This document shows, one piece after another, positions 1 to 9,170 of a stretch of DNA of 64,000 nt. Every line of letters begins with the position of its first letter. Within the stretch, counting starts at the first letter, position 1. Position numbers and translations under genes: made by a program. The notes below the pieces were generated by a model. The model was given only the letters and a program-made list of their open reading frames with translations, had not been told where the DNA came from and searched no databases. The stretch comes from Nocardia pseudobrasiliensis NBRC 108224 (lineage in GTDB: Bacteria > Actinomycetota > Actinomycetes > Mycobacteriales > Mycobacteriaceae): positions 1 through 64,000 of the forward strand of contig NZ_BDBS01000002.1 of the NCBI RefSeq assembly GCF_001613105.1, given 5' to 3'.

Positions 1-497
1 CCCCCGACTACAGCGAGCTGTCGGGATATCTGCGAAGCCGGTTGCCGGAGTACATGATTCCGTCGGCCTACCTGGTGCTCGAGGCGCTGCCACGCGGCCT
101 GACCGGCAAACTCGACCAGAACCGGCTGCCCCGCATCGCGCCCGCCGCCGATCCGGTCTTCACCCCGCCCCGCACGGAGCTGGAGAAGGCCGTGGCGCAG
201 GTGTGGTCCGAGGTGCTCGAGCGTGAGGTCGGACTCGGACAGAACTTCTTCGATCTGGGCGGACATTCGCTGGCCCTGGCCCGCGCCCGCGGCCTGCTGG
301 AACGCCGCCTCGGCGTGCAGCTGGCCATGACCGACCTGTTCGCCGCGCCGACGGTGGAGGATCTGGGCCGCCTGCTGGCCGGTCGCACCACCGAACCGGA
401 GGACACCGACCGCGGCCGGGAGCGGCGCGCCGCCGCCGCGCGCCGCCGCGCCCATCGCCGTCCCGGCTCGCCGGACACCAACGGGAGTGACGAATGA
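1..497 (+). CDS. NRPS C-terminal fragment (end of A domain + carrier domain), 5' truncated by window edge
   Basis: The reading frame is open from base 3 and stops at 497, so at least 164 residues of a longer NRPS protein are visible. It starts in the last part of an adenylation domain: the A10-type motif (GKLDQNRLP) carries the lysine that contacts the acyl-adenylate. A peptidyl carrier domain follows, with the phosphopantetheine serine in DLGGHSLA (Ser codon 267-269). The last ~35 residues are an Arg/Ala-rich charged tail that may be a linker or docking segment. The stop overlaps the next start by 4 bp (ATGA at 494-497), so the PKS is translationally coupled. The substrate-binding part of the A domain lies outside the window, so its amino acid cannot be predicted. 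It should hand an aminoacyl or peptidyl chain to the KS that follows. Confidence 0.93.
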   Translation, partial: PDYSELSGYLRSRLPEYMIPSAYLVLEALPRGLTGKLDQNRLPRIAPAADPVFTPPRTELEKAVAQVWSEVLEREVGLGQNFFDLGGHSLALARARGLLERRLGVQLAMTDLFAAPTVEDLGRLLAGRTTEPEDTDRGRERRAAAARRRAHRRPGSPDTNGSDE

Positions 498-3400
498 CCG
501 ACGCAGACAACGACTTCCGCATCGCCGTGGTCGGTATGGCCTGCCGCCTGCCGGACGCGGACACGATCGCGGACTACTGGCGCAATCTGCGCGACGGGCA
601 CGAATCCATCCGGCCGCTGCGTTCGGCGGCCATGCCGGTGGAACCGCCCTACGGCTATGTGCACGCGGGGTCGACGCTGGCCGATCACGACAAGTTCGAC
701 GCCGAATTCTTCGATATGAGCCCGCGTGAGGCGCAGTTCCTCGATCCGCAGCATCGGCTGTTCCTGCTGTGCGCCTACGAGGCGTTCGAGGATGCCGGAA
801 TCGTGCCGGTGGACAATCCGAATCCGGTCGGTGTTTTCGCGGGCGCGGGTATCAGCACCTATCTGCTGCGCAATCTGATCGGGCACGCCGCCACCTTCGA
901 CAGCCCGTCGGCGCAGCTGCACGCGCTGCACGGCAATGCCTCGGACTATCTGGCGACCCGAATCTCCTACAAGCTCAACCTGACCGGGCCCAGTGTCTCG
1001 GTGCAGACCGCGTGCTCCACCTCGCTGGTGGCCGTGCATCAGGCCGTGCAGGCGCTGGTCGATTTCCAGTGCGATGTGGCGCTGGCCGGCGGCGCGAGCG
1101 TGCAGGTGCCGCACGAGACGGGCTACATCTACGAGGAGGGCTCGATCCTCTCGCCCGACGGGCACTGCCGGGCCTTCGACGCCGACGCCGCGGGGACGGT
1201 ATTCGGTTCGGGAGCGGGCGCGGTCGTGCTCAAACGGCTGTCCGACGCGCTCGCCGACGGTGACAACATCCACGCGGTGATCCTCGGTTCGGCGATCAAC
1301 AACGACGGCGGCCGCAAGGTCGGCTACACCGCGCCGGGAATCGCCGGGCAGCGGGCCGTGATTCGCGAGGCGCTGTCGGTGGCGGGTATCGACGCCGACA
1401 CCATCGGCTACGTCGAGGCGCACGGCACCGGCACCAAACTCGGTGATCCGATCGAGGTGGCGGCGCTGACCGCGGCCTACCGCGAGCACACCGAGGCCAA
1501 CCAGTTCTGCGCGCTCGGCTCGGTGAAAACCAATCTGGGACATCTGAACTCCGCCGCCGGGGTGGCGGGCCTGATCAAGGCCGTGCTGACCGTGCGGGAG
1601 GGTCAGATCCCCGCCAGCCTGCACTTCTCCCGGGCCAATCCGGAAATCGATTTCGCGGCGAGCCCGTTCTTCGTCAATACCGAGCTGCGCCCGTTCGACG
1701 CGCCGGTGCGCCGGGCCGCGGTGAGCGCGTTCGGTATCGGCGGCACCAATGCCCACGTCATCGTGGAGCAGCCGCCGGTCGCCGCCGCCTCGGCCGCGAA
1801 AGGACCGCGCGCGCTGGTGATTTCGGCCCGGACCGCGGCGGACGCGGACCGGCTCGCGCAGCGGCTGTCGGACCATCTGGCCGATACCGCACAAGACCTC
1901 GCGGCGATCGCGCGGACCCTGGACAAGGGCCGCCGTCGCTTCCCGCATCGTCGGCTGGTGGTCGCCGAGACGACGGCCGAGGCGGCCGCCGCTCTGCGCC
2001 GCCCGAGCGCTGGGCAGGCGTTCGTGGATCCGGCGGTGGTGGCGCTGTTCCCCGGGCAGGGGATCGCGCTGGGATCGCTGTTCGCCGAATTGACCGGCGC
2101 CGTACCGGCATTCGGTGATCGGCTGCGCGAATGCGCGCGGCTGTTGCGCGAGGACAGCGGATTCGATCTGGATGCCGCCCTGCTCGGTGGCGAGGGAACC
2201 GAGCAGACCCAGGTGGCATTGTTCGCGATCGAATACGCACTGGCGGGGATGTGGCGCGAATTCGGCGTCGCGCCCCGCGAACTGCTGGGACACAGTCTCG
2301 GCGAACTGGTATGCGCCACCCTGGCAGGGGTTTTCGATCTGCCGGAGGCGCTGCGCCTGGTGGTGGGGCGCGGCCGCATCATGGCCGCCGCCCCGCCCGG
2401 GGCCATGCTGGCCGTCTCGATCGGCGCACCGGAACTCACCGGGCGGCTGCCCGAGGATGTGTGGCTGGCCGCCGACAACTCCGCCACTCGCTGCGTGGTC
2501 GCCGGAACCCAGGCGGCCGTGGGCCGATTCGCCGAGGCGCTGTCGGCCGACGGCATCGCGAATTCGCCGCTGCCGGTCTCCCACGCGTTCCACACGCCGC
2601 TGATGGACGAGGCGGCCGCGCGGTTCGCCGAACTGGTGGGCACGGTCGCCCGGCAGGCGCCGCGAGAGTCGTTCTGGTCCAACCTGACCGGTGCGCCGAT
2701 CACCGCCGAACAGGCCACCGATCCCGACTACTGGGCCCGGCAGATGACCAGCACCGTCCGCTTCCGTGAGGCGGCCGAGGAGTTGACCCGACGTCATCCG
2801 CAGCTGATCGCGCTCGAGACCGGCCCCGGCAAATCGCTGATGTCGTTCCTGCGCACCGCCTCTCGGGAAGCCGTGGCCGTGGCGTCGGCCGGAACCGCGA
2901 CGGGTGAGCGTCCCGCCGCGTCGGCGATCGTCGAGGCGGCGGGGCGGCTGTGGCTGTACGGCGTCGAGGCCGATCTGGCCGCGGTCCACGCCGATACCGA
3001 ACACCGCACCGTCAGTCTGCCGACCTATCCCTTTGCCCTGGAACGCTTCTGGGTCGATCCGCCGGAGGCCCCGCGCACCCGCGCGACGGCCCCGCAGCGC
3101 AGCACCCCGATCGTGGCGGCCGAGACCTACGGCGGCCACCTGTCCGTGGTGCCCGAAACGCCCGTCGCACCGGCAGACCCGGAAGCCTCTCCTGAATTCC
3201 TTACCGAAGGCGAGGACGAGTTCACCGAGGCCATTCGGGAGCGGGTCGCCGAAATCTGGTACGAGGCATTGGGTTCCGACAGCATCGGCGCGCACGCAAA
3301 CTTCTTCGAGGTCGGCGGCGATTCCCTGATGGCCGTGCACGTGGCCACCCGACTGCGGGCGGTCTTCCCCGTGCAGCTGGTGCTCGGCGATCTGTTCGCC

Positions 3401-3535
3401 CGGCCCACCATCGCCGGCATGGCCGATGTCATCGCCCAGGATCTGATCAACCGGCTCGACGACATGTCCGACAGCGAGGTCGAATTGCTGCTCGGCGAGC
3501 GTGGCACCACCCAGGAGAGCACCGAAAATGCCTGA
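494..3535 (+). CDS. Type I PKS module KS-AT-ACP, non-reducing
   Basis: A 1013-aa modular polyketide synthase. The KS (about 8-425) has the full triad: Cys174 in TACSTS, His310 in EAHGTGT and His350 in NLGH. The segment around GYIYEEGSILSPDGH resembles KS domains that accept chains from NRPS modules. The AT (about 510-800) has Ser601 in GHSLGE and HAFH at 697-700, the signature usually linked to malonyl-CoA. The ACP (about 905-985) has Ser944 in GGDSLM. There is no KR, DH or ER between AT and ACP, so the unit it adds should stay a beta-ketone unless acted on in trans. The protein sits between two NRPS proteins (overlaps of 4 and 8 bp), so it probably inserts one C2 unit between two amino acids or between an acyl group and an amino acid. 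Family and domain order are secure; the substrate is inferred. Confidence 0.96.
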   Translation: MTDADNDFRIAVVGMACRLPDADTIADYWRNLRDGHESIRPLRSAAMPVEPPYGYVHAGSTLADHDKFDAEFFDMSPREAQFLDPQHRLFLLCAYEAFEDAGIVPVDNPNPVGVFAGAGISTYLLRNLIGHAATFDSPSAQLHALHGNASDYLATRISYKLNLTGPSVSVQTACSTSLVAVHQAVQALVDFQCDVALAGGASVQVPHETGYIYEEGSILSPDGHCRAFDADAAGTVFGSGAGAVVLKRLSDALADGDNIHAVILGSAINNDGGRKVGYTAPGIAGQRAVIREALSVAGIDADTIGYVEAHGTGTKLGDPIEVAALTAAYREHTEANQFCALGSVKTNLGHLNSAAGVAGLIKAVLTVREGQIPASLHFSRANPEIDFAASPFFVNTELRPFDAPVRRAAVSAFGIGGTNAHVIVEQPPVAAASAAKGPRALVISARTAADADRLAQRLSDHLADTAQDLAAIARTLDKGRRRFPHRRLVVAETTAEAAAALRRPSAGQAFVDPAVVALFPGQGIALGSLFAELTGAVPAFGDRLRECARLLREDSGFDLDAALLGGEGTEQTQVALFAIEYALAGMWREFGVAPRELLGHSLGELVCATLAGVFDLPEALRLVVGRGRIMAAAPPGAMLAVSIGAPELTGRLPEDVWLAADNSATRCVVAGTQAAVGRFAEALSADGIANSPLPVSHAFHTPLMDEAAARFAELVGTVARQAPRESFWSNLTGAPITAEQATDPDYWARQMTSTVRFREAAEELTRRHPQLIALETGPGKSLMSFLRTASREAVAVASAGTATGERPAASAIVEAAGRLWLYGVEADLAAVHADTEHRTVSLPTYPFALERFWVDPPEAPRTRATAPQRSTPIVAAETYGGHLSVVPETPVAPADPEASPEFLTEGEDEFTEAIRERVAEIWYEALGSDSIGAHANFFEVGGDSLMAVHVATRLRAVFPVQLVLGDLFARPTIAGMADVIAQDLINRLDDMSDSEVELLLGERGTTQESTENA

Positions 3536-6500
3536 ACTCGCCGATATCCGGGGTTCCCGCCGGGAACTGCTGAAGCGTTGGGCGACCGGCCGCACCGATC
3601 GCTCCGCCATTCCGCGTCGCACCGACACCGGCGCGGTGGGCCTGTCGGCCGCCCAGCAGCGGCTGTGGTTCCTGGAACAGCTGTTCCCGGGCCGCCCCAC
3701 CTACACCATGCCCTTGGCCCTGCGACTGCACGGCCCGCTGGACACCGACGCGCTGCGCCGGGCGATCGCCGTGGTCATCGACCGCCACGACTCGCTGCGC
3801 ACGAGTATCGAACTGCGCGAAGGACTTCCGGTGCAGGTCGTCGGGGCGGCCGGTCCGGTGCCGTTCCACGTCGTGGAGCGCGCGGATCTGGATCCGGAGC
3901 GGCCCGAGGCCGATGCGGTGGCCCGGGTGGAGCAGTTCAGCCGCACCCTGTTCGATCTGTCCGGCTCGCTGTTCGAGGTGCTGCTGGTCCGGCTGAGCGA
4001 CTCCGAGGCCCTCTTCGCGGTCGCGATGCACCATGTCATCTCCGACGGCTGGTCGCTGGGCGTATTCGCCAGCGAACTCATGACCGCCTACGGCGCCCTG
4101 GTCGAGGGCCGCACCCCGGCCCTGCCCGAATTGACCGTGCAGTACCCGGATTACGCGCAGTGGCTGCGGGATCGGGTGGAGCGCGACGATTTCGGCGGCG
4201 ATCTGGACTACTGGCGCGGTGTGCTCGGCGACGAGCCGCCGCTGGTGACCTTCCACCCGGACCGCCCGCGCGCCCTGAAGCCGGACAGCCGCGGCGCGCG
4301 CCTGCCGTTCACCATCCCGGCCGAGATCGTCGACGGCCTGCGCGGACTCGCCAACGAGGTACGCCGTAACGACCGTCCCGCAACGCTTTTCGTCGCGCTG
4401 ATGGCAGGATTCAAGGCCCTGCTGCGCTACTACACGGGAGCCGAGGACATCACCGTCGGCACCCCGATAGCCAACCGCACCCGGCCCGAGGTCGAGCAGT
4501 TGATCGGCTTCTTCGTCAACGCGCTGGCGCTGCGCACCGATCTGTCGGGCAATCCGAGCTTCCGGGAGCTGCTCGCCCGCGAACAGGGCGTGGTCTTCGA
4601 CGCCTTCGATCACCAGGAGGCCCCCTTCGACCTGGTCGTCGAGCATGTGCGCCCCGACCGCGAACTGTCGCATTCGCCGCTGTTCCGCACCGCGGTGGTG
4701 CTGCAGAACACCGCCATGCCGGAGTTGACCGTCGCCGGAGTGCGCGCCGAGTATCTCGAAGTACACTCGGGCACAACCAAATTCGATGTACTGGTGACCC
4801 TGACCCCGGTCGGCGAGGAGTTGGTCGGCGCCATCGAATATGACACCGACCTCTACGACGAGCCGACCGTCGCCGCGATCCAGCGGCATCTGGTCGCGCT
4901 GCTCGCGGCCGCCGTCGCGCGGCCGGACACCCCGCTGGCGGAATTGGATTTCCTCAGCGCCGAGGAGGCGCAGCGCGCCCTGACCGCGGCCCGGCCGGTC
5001 GAGGCCGACGCCGCGCCGCCCGCGCACACCCTGCACGAACTGTTCGCCCAGCAGGCCGCCCGCACGCCCGACGCCGTGGCGGTGAGCTTCGGTGACGAGC
5101 GGGTGAGCTACGCCGAACTCGCCGACGCCGCAGCCGAACTCGCGCGCCGCCTGCGCGCCCAGGGCATCGGCCGCGGTGATTTCGTCGGCATCCACCTCGA
5201 GCGCTCCGCGCAGGTCGTCATCGCGATCCTGGCCGTTCTGGAGGCCGGTGCGGCCTATGTGCCGCTGGATCCGATGAATCCGGCCGAACGTATCGAGTTC
5301 ATGATCACCGATTCCGGCGCGCGCCTGGTCATCACACAGACCTCGCTGGCCCAGCCGCTGCGCGCGGCCGCCCCGAATCTGCTGCTGGTCGACGAGCCCG
5401 CCGCGGCCATCGCCACCGCGGGCGACCTCGAGCCGGCCACCCCGGCCGACCCCTGCTACGTCATCTACACCTCGGGTTCGACCGGTGTACCCAAGGGCGT
5501 GATCATCGAGCACGCCAATGTGGTTCGCCTGTTCTCCACCACCGCGCGCTGGTTCGACTTCGGCCCGGCCGACGTGTGGACGATGTTCCACTCCTACTCC
5601 TTCGACTTCGCGGTCTGGGAGATGTGGGGCGCGCTGCTGCACGGCGGTCGCGTCGTGGTGGTGCCGAGCGAGATCAGCCGCAGCGCCGAATCCTTCGCGG
5701 ATCTGCTTGTGCGCGAGCGGGTTACGGTACTCAACCAGACCCCCTCGGCCTTCCTGCAGCTGATTCCGACCCTGGACGGCCCGCGCGGTGACGATCTGGC
5801 GCTGCGCTATGTGATATTCGGTGGGGAGGCCCTGGACCTACCGAGCCTGCGGCCCTGGTACGACCGCCACGGCGAGGTTGTGCGGTTGGTGAACATGTAC
5901 GGCATCACCGAGACGACCGTGCATGTCACCTACCGCGCCCTGAGCCGGGCCGATATCGAATCCGCCGCGGGCAGCCTCATCGGCGTACCGCTGCCGGATC
6001 TGGGCGTGCTCATTCTCGATCCGGCCGGACGCCCCGTGCCGGACGGGGTTTCGGGGGAGATGTTCGTTCTCGGCGCGGGCGTCGGACACGGCTATCTGGG
6101 CCGCGACGAGCTCACCTCCGAACGCTTCATCCGCCATCCCCTGCTCGGTGAGCGCCGCCTCTACCGCACCGGCGATCTGGCCCGCCGCCGCGCCGACGGT
6201 GATCTGGAATATCTGGGCCGCATCGACCACCAGGTGAAGGTGCGCGGCTTCCGCATCGAGCTCGGCGAGATCGAGGCCGTCATCGACGACCACTCCGGCG
6301 TCGAGCAGTCGGTGGTGCTCGCCCGCGAGGACGCCGGCGGCACGGTCGCGCTCGTCGCGTATCTGACCCCGCGCCCGGAGGTCTACTCCCGGGCGGAGGC
6401 CGCCGAGGCCGATCAGGTATCCGACTGGGAGGTGGTGTTCGACAGCACCTACGGTCAGCACCGCGACGATATCGAGGCCGACTTCAACACCACGGGTTGG

Positions 6501-9170
6501 AACGACTCCTACACCAATGCCGCCATCCCCGAGGAGCACATGCGGGAATGGGTCGACTCCACGGTGTCGGCGGTACGCGGTTTCGCACCCCGGCGGGTAC
6601 TCGAAATCGGCTGCGGCACGGGACTTCTGCTCTCGCGGCTGGCATCGGCGTCGGAGGTGTACGACGGCACCGACATGTCGGCCACGGCCCTGGGGCACGT
6701 GCGGGAGAACATCGTCGGCGACCACGAGGACCTGCGGCATGTGCGGCTGTTCCAGGGCGCTGCCGATGAGCTGCCCGCCGAACTGACCGGGCCCTACGAC
6801 GTCATCCTCATCAACTCGGTGGTGCAGTACTTCCCGAGCGCGGACTATCTGACCCGGGTGCTGCGGCATGCGGCCGATCTGCTCGCCGAGGACGGCGTGC
6901 TGTTCGTCGGCGACGTCCGCGATCTGGGCCTGATGGAATCGTTCCACGCCACGATCGAGATGACGGCCTCGCCGACCGCCTCCGCCGCGGAGCTGTCCGG
7001 CGCGGTGCGCGCCGCCTGCGACCGCGACGCCGAATTGCTGCTCGCGCCAAGGTATTTCAGCGAACTCGCGGCCGACCATCCGCGCCTGAGCGGTTCGCGC
7101 ATCCGGCTGCGCCGCGGCGAACATCTCAACGAGATGTCGCGATTCCGCTACGACGCCGTGCTGTACGCCGGTGCGCCGACCCGCCCCGCACTGGCCCGGG
7201 TGCTCGACCCGACGACCAGCCCGGCCATGCTGGCCGATCTGCTCGATCGCGAACAGCCCGAGGCGATCGTGGTGCCCGATGTGCTCGACGCCCGCGTGGC
7301 CGGTCCGCTGGCCGTGGTCGCGGAACTGGCGCGCGGTCGCGCCGCGGCCCCCGAACTGCGCGCTCGGCTGGCCGATGCCGGTGGCGTCAACCCCGAGGCG
7401 TATCTCGCGCTCACCGACCAGCTTTCCTATCGCATCGAGGCACTGCGCCGCGCGGGCGGCCGTTTCGATGTGGTCGCCACGCGCTGGGACGTCCCGGTCG
7501 CCGACGCACCGGCTCGCGCCGAGAAATGGCGCGACAGCGAGCTGGCCTCGGATCCGTTGCGGGTCAAGGCCCACGACGATCTGGCCGTGGCGGTGCGCGC
7601 GCATCTCGCGCGGCGACTGCCCGCGCATATGGTTCCCGCCGGTGTGGTTGTGCTGGAGCGATTCCCGTTGACCACCAACGGAAAACTGGATCGCCGCGCG
7701 CTGCCCGCGCCGGTGCTGCGCCGCAATCCGGTGGCCTACGAGCCGCCGCGCACGGTCCTCGAACAGCGCATCGCCGCGGTCTTCGCGCAGGTGCTGGGCA
7801 ATCCCAAGGTGGGCCGCGAGGACAACTTCTTCGATCTGGGCGGACATTCACTGCTCGCGGCGCAACTCATGCTGCGGCTGAAAGAGACCTTCGGCGAGGA
7901 TATTCCGCTCGGTTCGCTGTTCGCCCGGCCCTCGGTGGCCGGGGTGGCCGGGCTGCTGTCCGGCGACGCGGCGGTCGAGGAGGCGATCGACTACGAGGCC
8001 GAGGTGCGCGCGGTCACCGCGCACTGGCCCGCCGGGCCGTGGCAGATCACCCCGCACGCGGCCACCGGTGCGGTGCTGCTCACCGGCGCGACCGGCTTCG
8101 TCGGCGCGTTCATCCTGCGAGAACTGCTGGCACGCACCGACTATCGCATCCACTGCCTGGTGCGCGCGGACAGTCGCGCCGAGGGGCTGGAGCGGTTGGC
8201 GAAGACCTTCGACAGCTATGAGCTGCCGCGGGCGGACTTCGATCGGGTGATTCCGGTGCTGGGCGATCTGGCCGCGCCGCGACTCGGCTTGAGCGAGAAG
8301 GAATTCCTGCTGCTCGGCCGCGGCGTCGACGCCATTTATCACAACGGTGCGCAGGTGAACTTCGCCCTGCCGTACCGGGTGCTGGAGGCGGCCAATGTGA
8401 CCGGCACCGACGAGTTGATCGAATTGGCCCGAACCGCCGGTCTGCCATTGCATTTCGTGTCCTCGCTGTATGTGCTGGGACCCGGCGACGGCGTGGACGG
8501 GCGGGTGGGCGAACCCGCCGCGCCGCGCGATCCGTCGCAGCTGCGGCTGGGTTATCTGCAGACCAAGTGGGTGGCCGAGCGGCTGGTGTGCGAGGCCGGT
8601 GCGCGCGGACTGCCGGTCGACATCTTCCGGCTCGGCCGCATCGCGGGCGACAGCGTCACCGGCGCGTGCCAGACCAGCGATTTCTTCTGGCTGCTCGTCA
8701 AGGCCAGTCAGGAGATCGGACTCGCCCCCGAGGTCGACTTCACCGTGGATCTGGCCCCGGCCGATTTCGCGGCGGGCGCGATGGTCGAACTCGCGCGGCG
8801 GCAGTCGTCGCAACCCGGCGCGCACATCTACCACCTGCGCAATCCGCGGCCCGCGGCCTTCGCCGACGCGGTCGGCTGGATTCGCGACGCGGGTTGGCCG
8901 GTGCGGCTGCTCGAACCGCTGGCCTGGCGCGACGCGGTCGAGGCGCATGCCGCCGCGGCCGGACCCGACTCGGCCTCCTATCGGGTGCTGAGCCTGCTCG
9001 GCACCGGCGAGGGCCTCAGTCCCACACTGAGTTTCGAGGTCGACGAGCAGATCGGACGCTCCGGCGTGGTGTGCCCGCCGGTATCGCACGAACTGTTCCG
9101 GCGCTACCTGACCTATTTCGACAAGATCGGTTTCCTGGCCCCGCCGTCCCGACAGGAGGTCGAAGTATGA
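3528..9170 (+). CDS. NRPS module C-A(Thr)-nMT-PCP-R with terminal thioester reductase
   Basis: An 1880-aa single-module NRPS. I chose ATG 3528 over GTG 3501 because AGGAG lies 10 nt upstream and the start overlaps the PKS stop by 8 bp. Domains in order: condensation (about 20-450, HHVISDG with His168, His169, Asp173); adenylation (about 490-940, TSGSTG from 648); methyltransferase inserted in the A domain C-terminal part (SAM loop EIGCGTG near 1028; FNTTGWNDSYT type, usual for N-methyltransferases); carrier (Ser1441); NAD(P)H reductase (TGATGFVG from 1519, YLQTK with Tyr1676 and Lys1680). Pocket residues D693, F694, W697, N736, I763, G765, M790, V798, H799 spell DFWNIGMVH, the known threonine code. 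The module should load L-Thr, N-methylate it, accept the upstream acyl chain and release the product as an aldehyde (or alcohol after a second reduction). No thioesterase is present. Confidence 0.96.
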   Translation: MPELADIRGSRRELLKRWATGRTDRSAIPRRTDTGAVGLSAAQQRLWFLEQLFPGRPTYTMPLALRLHGPLDTDALRRAIAVVIDRHDSLRTSIELREGLPVQVVGAAGPVPFHVVERADLDPERPEADAVARVEQFSRTLFDLSGSLFEVLLVRLSDSEALFAVAMHHVISDGWSLGVFASELMTAYGALVEGRTPALPELTVQYPDYAQWLRDRVERDDFGGDLDYWRGVLGDEPPLVTFHPDRPRALKPDSRGARLPFTIPAEIVDGLRGLANEVRRNDRPATLFVALMAGFKALLRYYTGAEDITVGTPIANRTRPEVEQLIGFFVNALALRTDLSGNPSFRELLAREQGVVFDAFDHQEAPFDLVVEHVRPDRELSHSPLFRTAVVLQNTAMPELTVAGVRAEYLEVHSGTTKFDVLVTLTPVGEELVGAIEYDTDLYDEPTVAAIQRHLVALLAAAVARPDTPLAELDFLSAEEAQRALTAARPVEADAAPPAHTLHELFAQQAARTPDAVAVSFGDERVSYAELADAAAELARRLRAQGIGRGDFVGIHLERSAQVVIAILAVLEAGAAYVPLDPMNPAERIEFMITDSGARLVITQTSLAQPLRAAAPNLLLVDEPAAAIATAGDLEPATPADPCYVIYTSGSTGVPKGVIIEHANVVRLFSTTARWFDFGPADVWTMFHSYSFDFAVWEMWGALLHGGRVVVVPSEISRSAESFADLLVRERVTVLNQTPSAFLQLIPTLDGPRGDDLALRYVIFGGEALDLPSLRPWYDRHGEVVRLVNMYGITETTVHVTYRALSRADIESAAGSLIGVPLPDLGVLILDPAGRPVPDGVSGEMFVLGAGVGHGYLGRDELTSERFIRHPLLGERRLYRTGDLARRRADGDLEYLGRIDHQVKVRGFRIELGEIEAVIDDHSGVEQSVVLAREDAGGTVALVAYLTPRPEVYSRAEAAEADQVSDWEVVFDSTYGQHRDDIEADFNTTGWNDSYTNAAIPEEHMREWVDSTVSAVRGFAPRRVLEIGCGTGLLLSRLASASEVYDGTDMSATALGHVRENIVGDHEDLRHVRLFQGAADELPAELTGPYDVILINSVVQYFPSADYLTRVLRHAADLLAEDGVLFVGDVRDLGLMESFHATIEMTASPTASAAELSGAVRAACDRDAELLLAPRYFSELAADHPRLSGSRIRLRRGEHLNEMSRFRYDAVLYAGAPTRPALARVLDPTTSPAMLADLLDREQPEAIVVPDVLDARVAGPLAVVAELARGRAAAPELRARLADAGGVNPEAYLALTDQLSYRIEALRRAGGRFDVVATRWDVPVADAPARAEKWRDSELASDPLRVKAHDDLAVAVRAHLARRLPAHMVPAGVVVLERFPLTTNGKLDRRALPAPVLRRNPVAYEPPRTVLEQRIAAVFAQVLGNPKVGREDNFFDLGGHSLLAAQLMLRLKETFGEDIPLGSLFARPSVAGVAGLLSGDAAVEEAIDYEAEVRAVTAHWPAGPWQITPHAATGAVLLTGATGFVGAFILRELLARTDYRIHCLVRADSRAEGLERLAKTFDSYELPRADFDRVIPVLGDLAAPRLGLSEKEFLLLGRGVDAIYHNGAQVNFALPYRVLEAANVTGTDELIELARTAGLPLHFVSSLYVLGPGDGVDGRVGEPAAPRDPSQLRLGYLQTKWVAERLVCEAGARGLPVDIFRLGRIAGDSVTGACQTSDFFWLLVKASQEIGLAPEVDFTVDLAPADFAAGAMVELARRQSSQPGAHIYHLRNPRPAAFADAVGWIRDAGWPVRLLEPLAWRDAVEAHAAAAGPDSASYRVLSLLGTGEGLSPTLSFEVDEQIGRSGVVCPPVSHELFRRYLTYFDKIGFLAPPSRQEVEV

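Noticed and set aside
68..3700. Very long open frame (1210 codons) on the minus strand across the PKS
   Set aside because: It is the antisense shadow of the PKS: low-complexity Arg/Gly/His composition, no ribosome site, and the plus strand has all catalytic motifs. The same holds for the long minus frames at 3447-5642, 5838-7847, 7848-9089 and 11092-13023.
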